NCBI RefSeq assembly: GCF_029784135.1
Contig: NC_073745.1
Span: forward strand, 165,663,328-165,727,327
Reading direction: 5' to 3'
Length of the DNA: 64,000 bases
Source of the DNA: Toxorhynchites rutilus septentrionalis
Lineage: Eukaryota > Arthropoda > Insecta > Diptera > Culicidae
Shown here: piece after piece, positions 39,346 to 49,818 of the stretch
How positions within the stretch are numbered: position 1 is the first letter of the stretch
Layout of the letters: each line of letters begins with the position of its first letter
Made by a program: the position numbers and the translations under genes
The notes under the pieces: model-generated
Database searches by the model: none
The model's input: only the letters and a program-made list of their open reading frames with translations
What the model was told of the DNA's origin: nothing

Positions 39346-40665
39346 ACCAAACATCAATTTGTGCCATTTTAAAGATTTATATTCCACTCCCAACACAAGT
39401 TAATTAAACAATTATTATTTCTAAAAAAACATAAATACTCATATTATATATAAAAATGGCGATTCGTGAGGCTATAATAAACATTTCACGAAAATATTTT
39501 GCGCCATTTGTTTTTTTCTATGTCTGTAATAAATCGTATATGAGTATGGCAAAAGTCGTATTTGGTGCTTTGACAATTCATGAATATATTCATAATAGAT
39601 CGCAATTCAATATTAACATAATCGCTATTATAGCCGGTCAAAGTTGCATATAAATCCTAGCAAATTCGGTAAGCATTTGCCATGTATGTATATGGCCTCC
39701 ACTTTTGCATGCATATGCCAGTTAGGCGCATTATATGCCAACCAAATTTTAGGGCATATGATGTTATATATACGCTTGTTATGCGATTTAGTGTTTGTTG
39801 GGCAGTTTCGCCGGCACGGTTGATTGCCGTTATGAACCAGCACAAAAAACAAAGCTGCAAATTATGCGCCAGTGGTGGTACCACGATCAAAGCATTCCCT
39901 GAATAAATCATATCACATTAGCCGAGCCAGCTGGCGGAAGCATATGCATAAAGGTTCCTAGGTTACTATTTTCAACGACAACTGTTTATTATACTTATAC
40001 TGCTTCAAATACCTTCGACGAAATCAAATGTAACCATACCAACGTAAGTAATAATATAAACAAATCCAAACTTTTCGTCTTGCCATTCCTCATACGTCTC
40101 TTCTAAATAGTGTAAATTACGAGCCACCTGTTAACTCCACCATTTTGAGTACAACGACTTAAGGCTGATTTATACTTATGACAGACATACAGCTGTACTT
40201 GCGTTGTACTTCGAAAATTGTATGTCTGTCACCATGTACAGCGCTAGAACCATGCAAGCAACTCGGTACAATCGCTGTACCTGTACCGACCTATTTTTCC
40301 GCTGTACATGGCTACAGTTGTACTGTGCGCAGCGCCATAGACGGTTAGTGGTGGGTAGCATGAACAAAACGAATCAAAACATTTGGTATACATTCTTTTC
40401 ATTGACTTTCTCTTGAGTTAATAACTCAGATTGGAAACATATTTGTTGTGTTCGATAGTTTAGACGCTAAATAAAAATATATATATTTATATATATATAT
40501 AAATACGCATTGAAATATTGGTGAAAATACAATGCAATAAATTCAAACTTCTGATTGTCAGTCTGACATGCGGTACAATGTACAACCAAAGTATGTGTGC
40601 CATGCTATCGTGGTACTTGTACAACGCTGTACACGTACAGCGCTCAGGTCGGGAGGTCAAGCTTG

Positions 40666-41814
40666 ATGGAGGTCAAGAAAAAAGTGAACGAGCTCTACGA
40701 GTTCATTAAGGACAAAAACAATGTCCATACTAAGATCAAACATTTAGTTACAAGCATCAAATCCGCCGTTACGGCTGCTGACCGCGAACAGAAGGAGATG
40801 ATCACGCGAGCAGAGGTTGTTGAAAAAGCACTCGCTGAAGCAAGGGAGAAGATGTCTGTCGAGATACAGGAGACGCCTAAGACGCCACGAAACCCACGAT
40901 CGGACAAAAGGAAGAGGGATACCCCAGGGGATGAAGAACACCTGAAGAAGGTTAAAAATGACAACCTGGGAAACAAAAAGGAAGGTGAAGGCAGTGGATG
41001 GCGCACTGTCGAAAAACAAAAGGAGAAACGGAAGAAGAAAGAAGAAAAGAAGAAAGGTGTGCAGGAGACAAAAAAAAACAGGCCCAGACGCGAGCGAAGT
41101 AAGGGAGATGCTCTGATCGTCGAGGTGAAGGAAGGAGTGACTTACGCATCACTCCTGCGGAAAGTGAGAGACGATCCGGAGTTGAAAGAACTGGGAGAGA
41201 ATGTGGTGAAAACCAGGCGCACCCAGAAAGGAGAGATGCTCTTCGAGCTCAAGAGGGATCCGGCAGTCAAATGTTCAGCCTTCAAGGAACTGGTTGCGAA
41301 GTCGCTCGGTGAGGAGGCGAAGGTGAGGGCTCTATCCCAGGAATCAGTGGTCGAATGCCGAAATCTCGACGAAATCACGACAGACGAGGAGTTAAGGCGC
41401 GAGTTAATAGAACAGTGTAAGCTGGACAATACACCAATGACGATCCGTATGAGGAAGGCGTATGGTGGCACGCAGACGGCGTCGATACGGCTCTCAACAG
41501 TCGCAGCCAATAAGATGGTAGAAACGACCAAAATAAAAGTTGGCTGGTCGGTTTGCTCGCTGAAGATGGTGCCCCGGGTGGCCAAGCGGATGGAGAGATG
41601 CTTCCAGTGCATGGGCTTTGGACATCAGGCAAGAAGCTGCACAGGCCCCGACAGGTCTGAACTGTGCAGGAGATGCGGTGAGAAAGGGCATGTTGCGAGA
41701 GACTGCACGAAGCAACCGAAATGCCTGCTCTGCAAACCAGAGAACGGCAGCGACCATGCGACAGGAAGCTTCAAGTGTCCCTCGTATAAGAAGGCGTTAG
41801 CAGAATCGCAGTAA
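40666..41814 (+). CDS. R1-clade ORF1, gag-like
   Basis: 382 residues from ATG 40666. The N-terminal 160 residues are Lys/Glu-rich and predicted coiled-coil or disordered; a conserved gag region follows (TYASLLRKVRDDPELKELG, TRRTQKGEMLFELKR). Three knuckles close the protein: CFQCMGFGHQARSC, CRRCGEKGHVARDC and CLLCKPENGSDHATGSFKC. Would form an RNP with element RNA. Stop TAA at 41812-41814 overlaps the first codon of ORF2. Confidence 0.92.
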   Translation: MEVKKKVNELYEFIKDKNNVHTKIKHLVTSIKSAVTAADREQKEMITRAEVVEKALAEAREKMSVEIQETPKTPRNPRSDKRKRDTPGDEEHLKKVKNDNLGNKKEGEGSGWRTVEKQKEKRKKKEEKKKGVQETKKNRPRRERSKGDALIVEVKEGVTYASLLRKVRDDPELKELGENVVKTRRTQKGEMLFELKRDPAVKCSAFKELVAKSLGEEAKVRALSQESVVECRNLDEITTDEELRRELIEQCKLDNTPMTIRMRKAYGGTQTASIRLSTVAANKMVETTKIKVGWSVCSLKMVPRVAKRMERCFQCMGFGHQARSCTGPDRSELCRRCGEKGHVARDCTKQPKCLLCKPENGSDHATGSFKCPSYKKALAESQ

Positions 41815-44762
41815 CGGAGATAATTCAGATCAATCTGAACCATTGCAACACAGCTCAGCAACTGTTGTGGCAGTCGACAACAGAGACAAAATGCGACGTT
41901 GCAATCATAGCGGAGCCGTACCGAGTACCCCGTGATAATGGCAGCTGGGCGACGGATAGCTTAGGGATTGCTGCAATACAGGTGATGGGCAGATATCCTA
42001 TCCAGGAAGTGGTTGGAGGTTCACATGAAGGTTTCGTAATCGCCAAAATTAATGGAATCTTCATGTGTAGTTGCTACGCACCCCCGAGATGGACAACTGA
42101 GCAATTCCACCAGATGCTAGACGCAATGACCGAGGAACTAATCGGTAGAACACCGATCGTCATTGGAGGCGACTTCAACGCCTGGGCGGTGGAGTGGGGA
42201 AGTAGATGCACCAACATCAGAGGGTACAGTCTACTGGAAGCTCTAGCAAAGCTGGATGTAACGTTACTGAACGAAGGTACCACCAGCACTTTCCGGAAAG
42301 ATGGGCGCGAATCCATCATCGACGTTACTTTTTGCAGTCCGTCGCTGTTGGCGAGTACGGAGTGGAAAGTGTGCGAGTCGTATACGCACAGTGATCACCA
42401 GGCGATCCGGTACAGAATCGGTCAACGAAACCACGTGCTAGTTCGGAGGACAACAAGAGGTGAGCGGAAGTGGAAGACGAATGCTTTCGACAATGACCTT
42501 TTCGTCGAAGCACTTCGTCTAGCTAGCGGAGCTTCAGATTGGAACGCAGAAAAGTTGACAGATCTACTGGTGAGAGCATGCGACACTACCATGCCGAGGA
42601 AAGTTGTACCAAAAAATGGAAGACGCCCAGCTTACTGGTGGAACGACTCTCTTCGCAACCTTCGCGCTAGCTGTCTTCAAGCCAGAAGACGCGTTCAGAG
42701 AGCACGAAATAGCGCTGATAGAGAGGAACGTAATACGGTGTACCGAGCAGCTAGAGCCGCCTTGAAACGGGGAATTACACTGAGCAAAGCGAACTGTTTC
42801 AAGGAGCTGTGCCGAGATGCAGATGCCAACCCATGGGGCAACGCGTATCGAGTCGTGATGGCGAAGATCAGAGGACCTGTGACGCCCGTCGAATCGTGTC
42901 CCGAGAAGCTGAAGGTCATTGTGGAGGGTTTATTTCCGATGCATGATCCTACGATATGGCCACCGACACCGTACGCCGAAATAGCTACCGAACGTTCTCA
43001 AGTTTCCAGTGAAGAACTGGTAGCAGTGGCGAAGAGACTGCAGGTAAACAAAGCGCCCGGCCCCGACGGAATCCCCAACGCGGCCCTGAAAACGGCGATT
43101 CAGGCGTTCCCGGACATTTTCAGGATAGTGCTACAGAAATGCCTGGATGATGGTCACTTTCCTAAGAAATGGAAGATCCAAAAGTTAGTGCTGCTGCCAA
43201 AACCAGGAAAGCCCCCGGGGGTACCAACATCCTATAGGCCTATATGCCTGCTGGATACTCTTGGGAAACTCTTGGAAAGGATTATCCTCAACAGACTGAC
43301 GAAATGTACGGAGAGTGACCATGGTCTGTCAAAGATGCAGTTTGGATTCCGGAAAGGCAGGTCAACCGTTGATGCTATCCGGACAGTGGTTGAAAAAGCA
43401 GAGAAGGCATCACAGCAAAAGCGGAGGGGCGACCGACACTGTGCTGTAGTAACGATCGACGTGAGGAATGCTTTCAACAGCGCTAGCTGGGAAGTCATTG
43501 CCGAGTCCCTACATCGTATGAAGGTTCCTGGGTACCTGTGCAGAATTCTAGGAAGCTACTTCCAGAACCGCGTCCTAGTCTACGAGACGAGCACGGGGCA
43601 GACAACGTTGAATATAACGGCCGGAGTACCACAAGGCTCTATCCTGGGCCCAACGCTCTGGAACGTAATGTATAACGGAGTACTGAATCTGAAGCTTCCC
43701 AAAGGCGTGGAGATCGTGGGCTTCGCGGATGATATCGCTCTCACAGTGGCAGGCGAGACACTCGAAGAGGTGAAGATGCTTGCAACCGAGTCCATCGTCT
43801 CAGTAGGGAACTGGATGCAAGCAGCGAAACTGCAGATTGCTCATAATAAAACGGAAGTATTGTTGGTGAGTAACTGCAAAGCCGTGCAGCGAGCGGAAAT
43901 CACAGTCGGGGAACACGTGATAACTTCTAAGCGTAGGTTGAAATACTTGGGAGTTATGATCGACGACCGGCTGAATTTCAACAACCACGTCGACTACGTC
44001 TGCGAGAAAGCAGAGAAGTCCATTAGCGCGATAGCGCGAATAATGCCGAATAACGCAGGACCTTGCAGTAGCAAAAGGCGTCTCCTGGCTGCTGTATCCT
44101 CGTCCATACTGCGGTACGGAGCACCAGCCTGGTCGGCGGCTCTCGAAACCCACCGGAATCGTAGAAAACTGGACCGTACGTTTCGGCTCATGGCGATGCG
44201 AGTTGCGAGCGCGTATAGGACGATCTCGTTGGAGGCAGTCTGCGTTATCGCCGGCATGATCCCTATTGGCATCACTCTGGCGGAAGACAGAGAGTGCTAC
44301 AGACGAAAGGAAATCAGGGGTATCCGGAAAACAGCGAGAGTAGAATCACTCTTGAAGTGGCAGCAGGAATGGGACACGGCGGAGAAAGGCAGGTGGACGT
44401 ATGGGCTCATACCGGTACTATCGACCTGGCTGAACAGGAAGCACGGGGAGGTGAATTTTCATCTGACACAGTTCCTGTCTGGACATGGCTGCTTCAGGCA
44501 ATATTTGCACCGGTTCGGGCACGCAACGTCGCCACTCTGTCCGGAGTGTGAAGATGTGGAGGAAACACCAGAACACGTGGTATTAGAGTGTCCCAGGTTC
44601 ACCGCAAGACGCGAGGGGCTGCCTGCCCTTCATGCCGGGAACATAGTAGAGAAAATGTGTCGCGACGAGGGCACCTGGAACGCTGTGAACAGTGTAATCA
44701 TACACATCATGTCCGAGCTACAGCGGAAGTGGAGGGCCGACCAGCGTAGTAATAACCCCTGA
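41814..44762 (+). CDS. R1-clade ORF2: endonuclease and reverse transcriptase
   Basis: About 982 residues. The open frame enters with IQINLNHCNTAQQLL, the R1-type endonuclease start. Then EPYR, GGDFNAWAVEWGS and SDHQAI of the APE domain; RT with VTIDVRNAFNSASW, GVPQGSILGPTLWNVM and GFADDIALT; C-terminal CPECEDVEETPEHVVLEC finger. No RNase H, as in the R1 clade. There is no ATG at the start: the junction is TAACG, one base from the TAATG stop-start overlap. No internal stop. Nicks target DNA and primes cDNA synthesis. Confidence 0.93.
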   Translation, partial: TEIIQINLNHCNTAQQLLWQSTTETKCDVAIIAEPYRVPRDNGSWATDSLGIAAIQVMGRYPIQEVVGGSHEGFVIAKINGIFMCSCYAPPRWTTEQFHQMLDAMTEELIGRTPIVIGGDFNAWAVEWGSRCTNIRGYSLLEALAKLDVTLLNEGTTSTFRKDGRESIIDVTFCSPSLLASTEWKVCESYTHSDHQAIRYRIGQRNHVLVRRTTRGERKWKTNAFDNDLFVEALRLASGASDWNAEKLTDLLVRACDTTMPRKVVPKNGRRPAYWWNDSLRNLRASCLQARRRVQRARNSADREERNTVYRAARAALKRGITLSKANCFKELCRDADANPWGNAYRVVMAKIRGPVTPVESCPEKLKVIVEGLFPMHDPTIWPPTPYAEIATERSQVSSEELVAVAKRLQVNKAPGPDGIPNAALKTAIQAFPDIFRIVLQKCLDDGHFPKKWKIQKLVLLPKPGKPPGVPTSYRPICLLDTLGKLLERIILNRLTKCTESDHGLSKMQFGFRKGRSTVDAIRTVVEKAEKASQQKRRGDRHCAVVTIDVRNAFNSASWEVIAESLHRMKVPGYLCRILGSYFQNRVLVYETSTGQTTLNITAGVPQGSILGPTLWNVMYNGVLNLKLPKGVEIVGFADDIALTVAGETLEEVKMLATESIVSVGNWMQAAKLQIAHNKTEVLLVSNCKAVQRAEITVGEHVITSKRRLKYLGVMIDDRLNFNNHVDYVCEKAEKSISAIARIMPNNAGPCSSKRRLLAAVSSSILRYGAPAWSAALETHRNRRKLDRTFRLMAMRVASAYRTISLEAVCVIAGMIPIGITLAEDRECYRRKEIRGIRKTARVESLLKWQQEWDTAEKGRWTYGLIPVLSTWLNRKHGEVNFHLTQFLSGHGCFRQYLHRFGHATSPLCPECEDVEETPEHVVLECPRFTARREGLPALHAGNIVEKMCRDEGTWNAVNSVIIHIMSELQRKWRADQRSNNP

Positions 44763-45671
44763 CCATAGAAGAGGAACTAATGCGAGGGCAGTTGCAAAGT
44801 GTAGTACCCCACGAGAGTCGTTGTGACGGAGTGCGCGTTATGTTGGAGGGCACTGCCTAATCGGCGATCCGTTGGGAAGAGAAATCCTGCGAGGGTGGCT
44901 GTGACGGGGCGCGCGTCAAGTTGGAGGGCGCTTCCTAATCGGTTCACGTCTCGACAGGTGAGAAACCCCGCGAGGGTGACTGTGACGGGTTGCGCGTCAA
45001 GCTGGAGGGCAATTCCTAATCGGTACACGTCTCGACGGGTAAGCGGTATCTGGTGAGCAGGGTCAAGAAAATGCTGGCAATGCCTGTTGGTGGATTGAGA
45101 GAGGAACATTGCGAGGGTCGTTTCGGCGGAGCGAGAGCCTAGGAGAGCATCATCAAATCGGTGGGTACCCCCACGAGAGTTGCTGTGACGGAGTGCGCGT
45201 TATGTTGGAGGGCACTGCCTAATCGGCGCTCCGTTGGGAAGAGAAATCCTGCGAGGGTGGCTGTGACGGGGCGCACGTCAAGATGGAGGGCGCTTCCTAA
45301 TCGGTTCACGTCTCGACAGGTGAGAAACCCCGCGAGGGTGACTGTGACGGGTTGCGCGTCATGTTGGAGGGCAATTCCTAATCGGTACACGTCTCGACGG
45401 GTAAAAGGAAGCCTGTGCTGCGGATGTGCGTGGCGGAGTACAACGGAAACGTAAATGAGATGTATAGAGAAAAAGGGAAGGATCAACGCTAGTTAGCGTT
45501 GAAAACTCGTGAAGTGCATGAGCACAGCCGCCCCCTGAAGTAGTCGCCTAGATGTGGTCCCGGGGGGAATGAGGCTACGAGTAGAGGGCTTGGTTTTTGT
45601 GGGTGCGATCCCCACTCGACGTCTGGGTTATCCCTTCCCAGATAAGGCTGGAAGAGCGTTCCTCACCTCTA
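44763..45671 (+). repeat. R1-clade 3' UTR with nested tandem repeats
   Basis: A ~362-bp unit repeats (44822.. and 45184..), and each contains three ~79-bp subunits starting TGTGACGG..GCGCGTCA..GGAGGGC..CCTAATCGG. GC-rich; the six subunits differ by a few bases. Followed by a conserved 3' end (CCCCACTCGACGTCTGGG, CTTCCCAGATAAGGC) and poly(A) from 45672. Confidence 0.9.
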
Positions 45672-45738
45672 TAAAAAAAAAAAAAAAAAAAAAAACACGT
45701 ACAGCGCTAGTACAGCTGTATGTCTGTCCATGGTATTA

Positions 45739-45904
45739 GACGATGCCAGTCAGCGCTCTAGTTGAAGTATCCAGTGAATAGAGAACAGACACTCTGTTCC
45801 AGTTAGAGGCCAATTACTTGTTCGATACTGGTACAAATAACTTGAACAGAGTGTCTGTTCTCTGTTCACTGGATACTTCAACTAGAACGCTGACTGGCAT
45901 CGTC
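45739..45904. mobile_element. palindromic 166-bp element, copy 1
   Basis: Ends GACGATGCCAGTCAGCGCTC, with the arms (~63 bp: GTTGAAGTATCCAGTG.., CAGACACTCTGTTC) pairing around a ~40-bp centre containing GTAATTGGCCTCTAAC in complement. Flanked by TTA/TAA. Two other copies (46924-47089, 50810-50976) sit in the same position relative to a family 2 MITE end. Confidence 0.85.
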
Positions 45905-45914
45905 TAATACCATG

Positions 45915-46168
45915 GACAGACATACAGCTGTACTAGCGCTGTACGTGTACAGCGTTGTACAGGTACCACGATAGCATGACACACATACTTTGGTTGTACA
46001 TTGTACCGCATGTCAGACTGACAATCAGAATTTTGAATTTATTGCATTGTATTTTCACCAATATTTCAATGAAAAAGGTTTTTATTTAGCGTCTAAACTA
46101 TCGAACACAATAAATATGTTTCCAATCTGAGTTATTAACTCAAGAGAAAGTCAATGAAAAGAATGTAT
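45915..46168 (-). mobile_element. MITE family 2, half copy (minus)
   Basis: Only the half from the terminus to AGTCAATGAAAAGAATGTAT survives; it then joins a duplicated ATGTATTATTTACCTCT stretch. Exact complement of the half copy at 50541-50799, junction included. Confidence 0.85.
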
Positions 46169-46198
46169 ACATGTATTATTTACCTCTGTATATATGTA

Positions 46199-46450
46199 TT
46201 ATTTACCTCTTTCATTAGTGAAAACTATAAAAATGTTGCAAATAGTTGAATTAAAGAAGGAAATTCGAGAGCACAATCAAACACAAGTAGAAAAATGTAC
46301 GATTCCTGCATGTGAGAACTACCTTGGAAAGCCCGGAAGTAAAATATACGTGATTTGTTTTTGAGTTTTAGGTTACATTAGCATCATTCTCTTAGTTCAA
46401 AAACAAAATCCAGATGTCTCACCGATCGTTTACGTTTTGCGTTATACTTA
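46199..46450 (+). repeat. third copy of the arm-end block
   Basis: Same ~250-bp sequence as 38010-38260 (+) and 50265-50514 (-), beginning TTACCTCTTTCATTAGTG and ending CGTTTTGCGTTATACTTAT. Contains a 30-40 codon frame (MLQIVELKKEIREHNQTQVE..) shared by all copies, perhaps the remnant of an exon. Confidence 0.85.
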
Positions 46451-46451
46451 T

Positions 46452-46913
46452 GACAGACATACAGCTGTACTTGCGTTGTACTTCGAAAATTGTATGTCTG
46501 TCTCCATGTACAGCGCTAGAACCATGCAAGCAACTCGGTACAATCGCTGTACCTGTACCGACCTATTTTTCCGCTGTACATGGCTACAGTTGTACTGTGC
46601 GCAGCGCCATAGACGGTTAGTGGTGGGTAGCATGAACAAAACGAATCAAAACATTTGGTATACATTCTTTTCATTGACTTTCTCTTGAGTTAATAACTCA
46701 GATTGGAAACATATTTGTTGTGTTCGATAGTTTAGACGCTAAATAAAAACCTTTTTCATTGAAATATTGGTGAAAATACAATGCAATAAATTCAAACTTC
46801 TGATTGTCAGTCTGACATGCGGTACAATGTACAACCAAAGTATGTGTGTCATGCTATCGTGGTATCTGTACAACGCTGTACACGTACAGCGCTAGTACAG
46901 CTGTATGTCTGTC
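46452..46913 (+). mobile_element. MITE family 2, complete copy
   Basis: Full ~460-bp element with both TIRs, joined on the left to the arm-end block and on the right to palindromic element copy 2. Confidence 0.87.
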
Positions 46914-46923
46914 CATGGTATTA

Positions 46924-47089
46924 GACGATGCCAGTCAGCGCTCTAGTTGAAGTATCCAGTGAACAGAGAACAGACACTCTGTTCAAGTTATTTGTACCAG
47001 TATCGAACAAGTAATTGGCCTCTAACTGGAACAGAGTGTCTGTTCTCTATTCACTGGATACTTCAACTAGAGCGCTGACTGGCATCGTC
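46924..47089. mobile_element. palindromic 166-bp element, copy 2
   Basis: Same ends and centre as 45739-45904 but inverted centre orientation; flanked by ATTA and TAAT. Lies between two family 2 MITEs arranged head to head. Confidence 0.85.
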
Positions 47090-47099
47090 TAATACCATG

Positions 47100-47561
47100 G
47101 ACAGACATACAGCTGTACTAGCGCTGTACGTGTACAGCGTTGTACAGGTACCACGATAGCATGACACACATACTTTGGTTGTACATTGTACCGCATGTCA
47201 GACTGACAATCAGAAGTTTGAATTTATTGCATTGTATTTTCACCAATATTTCAATGAAAAAGGTTTTTATTTAGCGTCTAAACTATCGAACACAACAAAT
47301 ATGTTTCCAATCTGAGTTATTAACTCAAGAGAAAGTCAATGAAAAGAATGTATACCAAATGTTTTGATTCGTTTTGTTCATGCTACCCACCACTAACCGT
47401 CTATGGCGCTGCGCACAGTACAACTGTAGCCATGTACAGCGGAAAAATAGGTCGGTACAGGTACAGCGATTGTACCGAGTTGCTTGCATGGTTCTAGCGC
47501 TGTACATGGTGACAGACATACAATTTTCGAAGTACAACGCAAGTACAGCTGTATGTCTGTC
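47100..47561 (-). mobile_element. MITE family 2, complete copy (minus)
   Basis: Complement of copy 3 (40180..45727) without the R1 insertion: this is the filled-versus-empty control for the R1 element. Inner boundary of the right arm of the large inverted repeat. Confidence 0.87.
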
Positions 47562-48129
47562 ATAAGTATAAATCAGCCTTAAGTCGTTGTACTCAAAATG
47601 GTGGAGTTAACAGGTGGCTCGTAATTTACACTATTTAGAAGAGACGTATGAGGAATGGCAAGACGAAAAGTTTGGATTTCTTTATGTTATTACTTACGTT
47701 GGTATGGTTACATTTGATTTCGTCGAAGGTATTTGAAGCAGTATAAGTATAATAAACAGTTGTCGTTGAAAATAGTAACCTAGGAACCTTTATGCATATG
47801 CTTCCGCCAGCTGGCTCGGCTAATGTGATATGATTTATTCAGGGAATGCTTTGATCGTGGTACCACCACTGGCGCATAATTTGCAGCTTTGTTTTTTGTG
47901 CTGGTTCATAACGGCAATCAACCGTGCCGGCGAAACTGCCCAGCAAACACTAAATCGCATAACAAGCGTATATATAACATCATATGCCCTAAAATTTGGT
48001 TGGCATATAATGCGCCTAACTGGCATATGCATGCAAAAGTGGAGGCCATATACATACATGGCAAATGCTTACCGAATTTGCTTGGATTTATATGCAACTT
48101 TGACCGGCTATAATAGCGATTATGTTATT

Positions 48130-48279
48130 ATTTTTTTTTCTGTATTATAGTGACTTTCAACGCTTCTGGCTGGTTCGTCACTTTTACCTTCCATTTTGGA
48201 AGAATGTCGGGAGTGAGAATTGAACTCGTGATCTTGAGCGTGAGAAGTATGGATGTTACCTCCACGCCAGATCGGCTCC
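48130..48279 (-). mobile_element. tRNA-derived SINE (second family), right arm only
   Basis: Minus strand: A box in CTGGCGTGGAGGTAACATCC, B box GAGTTCAATTCTC, body CCGACATTCTTCC..AAAGTGACGA, end AAAGTCACTATAATACAG with poly(A). Flanked by ATGTTATT (48122-48129) and ATGTTAAT (48280-48287). The left arm has the uninterrupted site around 39610-39620 (ATTAACATAATCG). Pol III type promoter. Confidence 0.88.
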
Positions 48280-48472
48280 ATGTTAATATTGAATTGCGAT
48301 CTATTATGAATATATTCATGAATTGTCAAAGCACCAAATACGACTTTTGCCATACTCATATACGATTTATTACAGACATAGAAAAAAACAAATGGCGCAA
48401 AATATTTTCGTGAAATGTTTATTATAGCCTCACGAATCGCCATTTTTATATATAATATGAGTATTTATGTTT

Positions 48473-49095
48473 TTTTTTTCCCCAAAATATATTTTTTATT
48501 AAGGCACATGTGGCGTTAGCCTGACGGGGCCGGGAGTCCAATATTTTGACAATTTTTGTCTTACAACTATGTTAGTAATATGTAACCGATTACTCGCGGT
48601 TGGCTCGAGGTTAGTATTACAAGTGTTCTCATAATTGGTATGTTGCAGTCTTCGATGCTCTGTACGTGTGCCCGACACGGGATACTTCCTATTGGGATGC
48701 AGCTGACCATTAATCAGCAACGCCCTAGTCTGTGCCCCATATCTAGCGTGGTGCGTCTTTCTCGACTCGAGGAATCCAGGATAGAATGGTCACTAGTCGG
48801 CGCAATCATCAGCTCGTGTAGAGTTGTCATGAGCGGTACAACCTTTGGCTCTTGTTGAATGATCAGTGGACTGCACAACCTTCGGCCCGTGCATCTGTAA
48901 AGAGTGTGTGTATGTATTGCCGCGACTAAGTAAAAGTTTATCGATCGGATAGGAGGGATATGGAACAGGGACACAACGAAGGAGACATCATTAAACGTTG
49001 ACATCGGCGTTTCTGAGGAACAGGTATAGATGAAGCAGAAGATCAGGATCCCGGCTACCTAAGATATCCCGGACGGGGATATCCGATTGTCTGCC
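48473..49095 (-). mobile_element. poly(A)-tailed retroelement fragment, right arm only
   Basis: Flanked by the 12-bp direct repeat GTATTTATGTTT (48461-48472, 49096-49107); poly(A) on the minus strand borders 48473. The left arm has the empty site at about 39410-39440 (TTTCTAAAAAAACATAAATAC). 620 bp, no long frame; probably the 3' UTR of a 5'-truncated LINE or a non-autonomous derivative. I recognise blocks such as GGGATGCAGCTGACCATTAA as typical of a mosquito repeat, from memory only. Confidence 0.85.
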
Positions 49096-49818
49096 GTATT
49101 TATGTTTGTAGAAATAATAATTGTTTAATTAACTTGTGTTGGGAGTGGAATATAAATCTTTAAAATGGCACAAATTGATGTTTGGTGAAAACTGGTCCGA
49201 TGTGGGTTCGAACTCCGGTCGTCTGGATTATCATCCACTAACTATCTCGCGCGGCTATCTGAAATTTAATTCAACAGCGGTTAAAACTTTCGAGTGCTGA
49301 AAAGGTTATAAAATCATCATTTTACAATGTGCTACGTATATTACGAGGAATGGCTTGTTATAAGTATTGTAACTTTAATTTTTTTCAACTAAGTAAACGA
49401 CGAATAGGGTGTTTTGCGCTAAAAATACTGCAAATCCTTCTCGTATCGGCCCCTACATAATCAATGATATCAGCCAATTTGATATGATATCGATTTGATC
49501 GCAATTATCCATAGTATCAATAACCGGTATGCATCATCAAACCTAAAATTTCCGAAGATTATCTATGACTTTGGTAAAATCGCTTGTTGAAACCATCGGC
49601 AATATACAAAACAATAATTTTCTAACCATATACTAACGACATTTAGTGGCTGAAATGAATCTAAATAAAAATAAAATTAATAATTACGACCGAATCGCGC
49701 TTTTCAGTGCGTAAAATAAACAAACACCCTCACTTTTGTAGTTCTGAGCTCTAATGTAGGTGTCGCATGAGCTGATTCAACTTTGCGTAAATTCGTCAAT
49801 TGGCGATCTAATATCAGG

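Larger units (their letters stand above)
40645..45694 (+). mobile_element. R1-clade non-LTR retrotransposon with precise target duplication
   Basis: Flanked by the 14-bp direct repeat ACACGTACAGCGCT (40631-40644, 45695-45708), part of the MITE it entered. Ends in ~23 A residues. ORF1 40666-41814, ORF2 41814-44762, then a 900-bp 3' UTR with tandem repeats. Only 21 nt precede the ORF1 ATG, so the 5' end may be slightly truncated. GC-rich compared with its surroundings, and both ORFs lack internal stops: a recent insertion. Confidence 0.93.
40180..45727 (+). mobile_element. MITE family 2, copy 3, interrupted by the R1-clade element
   Basis: Bases 40180-40644 and 45709-45727 are the two parts of one MITE copy; its right end GTACAGCTGTATGTCTGTC resumes after the retrotransposon. 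The interior contains a TATATATATA run absent from other copies. Confidence 0.85.

Noticed and set aside
40744..41757. Hydrophobic minus-strand frames opposite R1-clade ORF1
   Set aside because: Antisense of a Lys/Glu-rich sequence gives Phe/Leu/Ser-rich frames; no independent support.
44822..45420. CRISPR-like or satellite array
   Set aside because: Regular repeats lie within the 3' UTR of an LINE, have no unique spacers and occur in a eukaryotic sequence.
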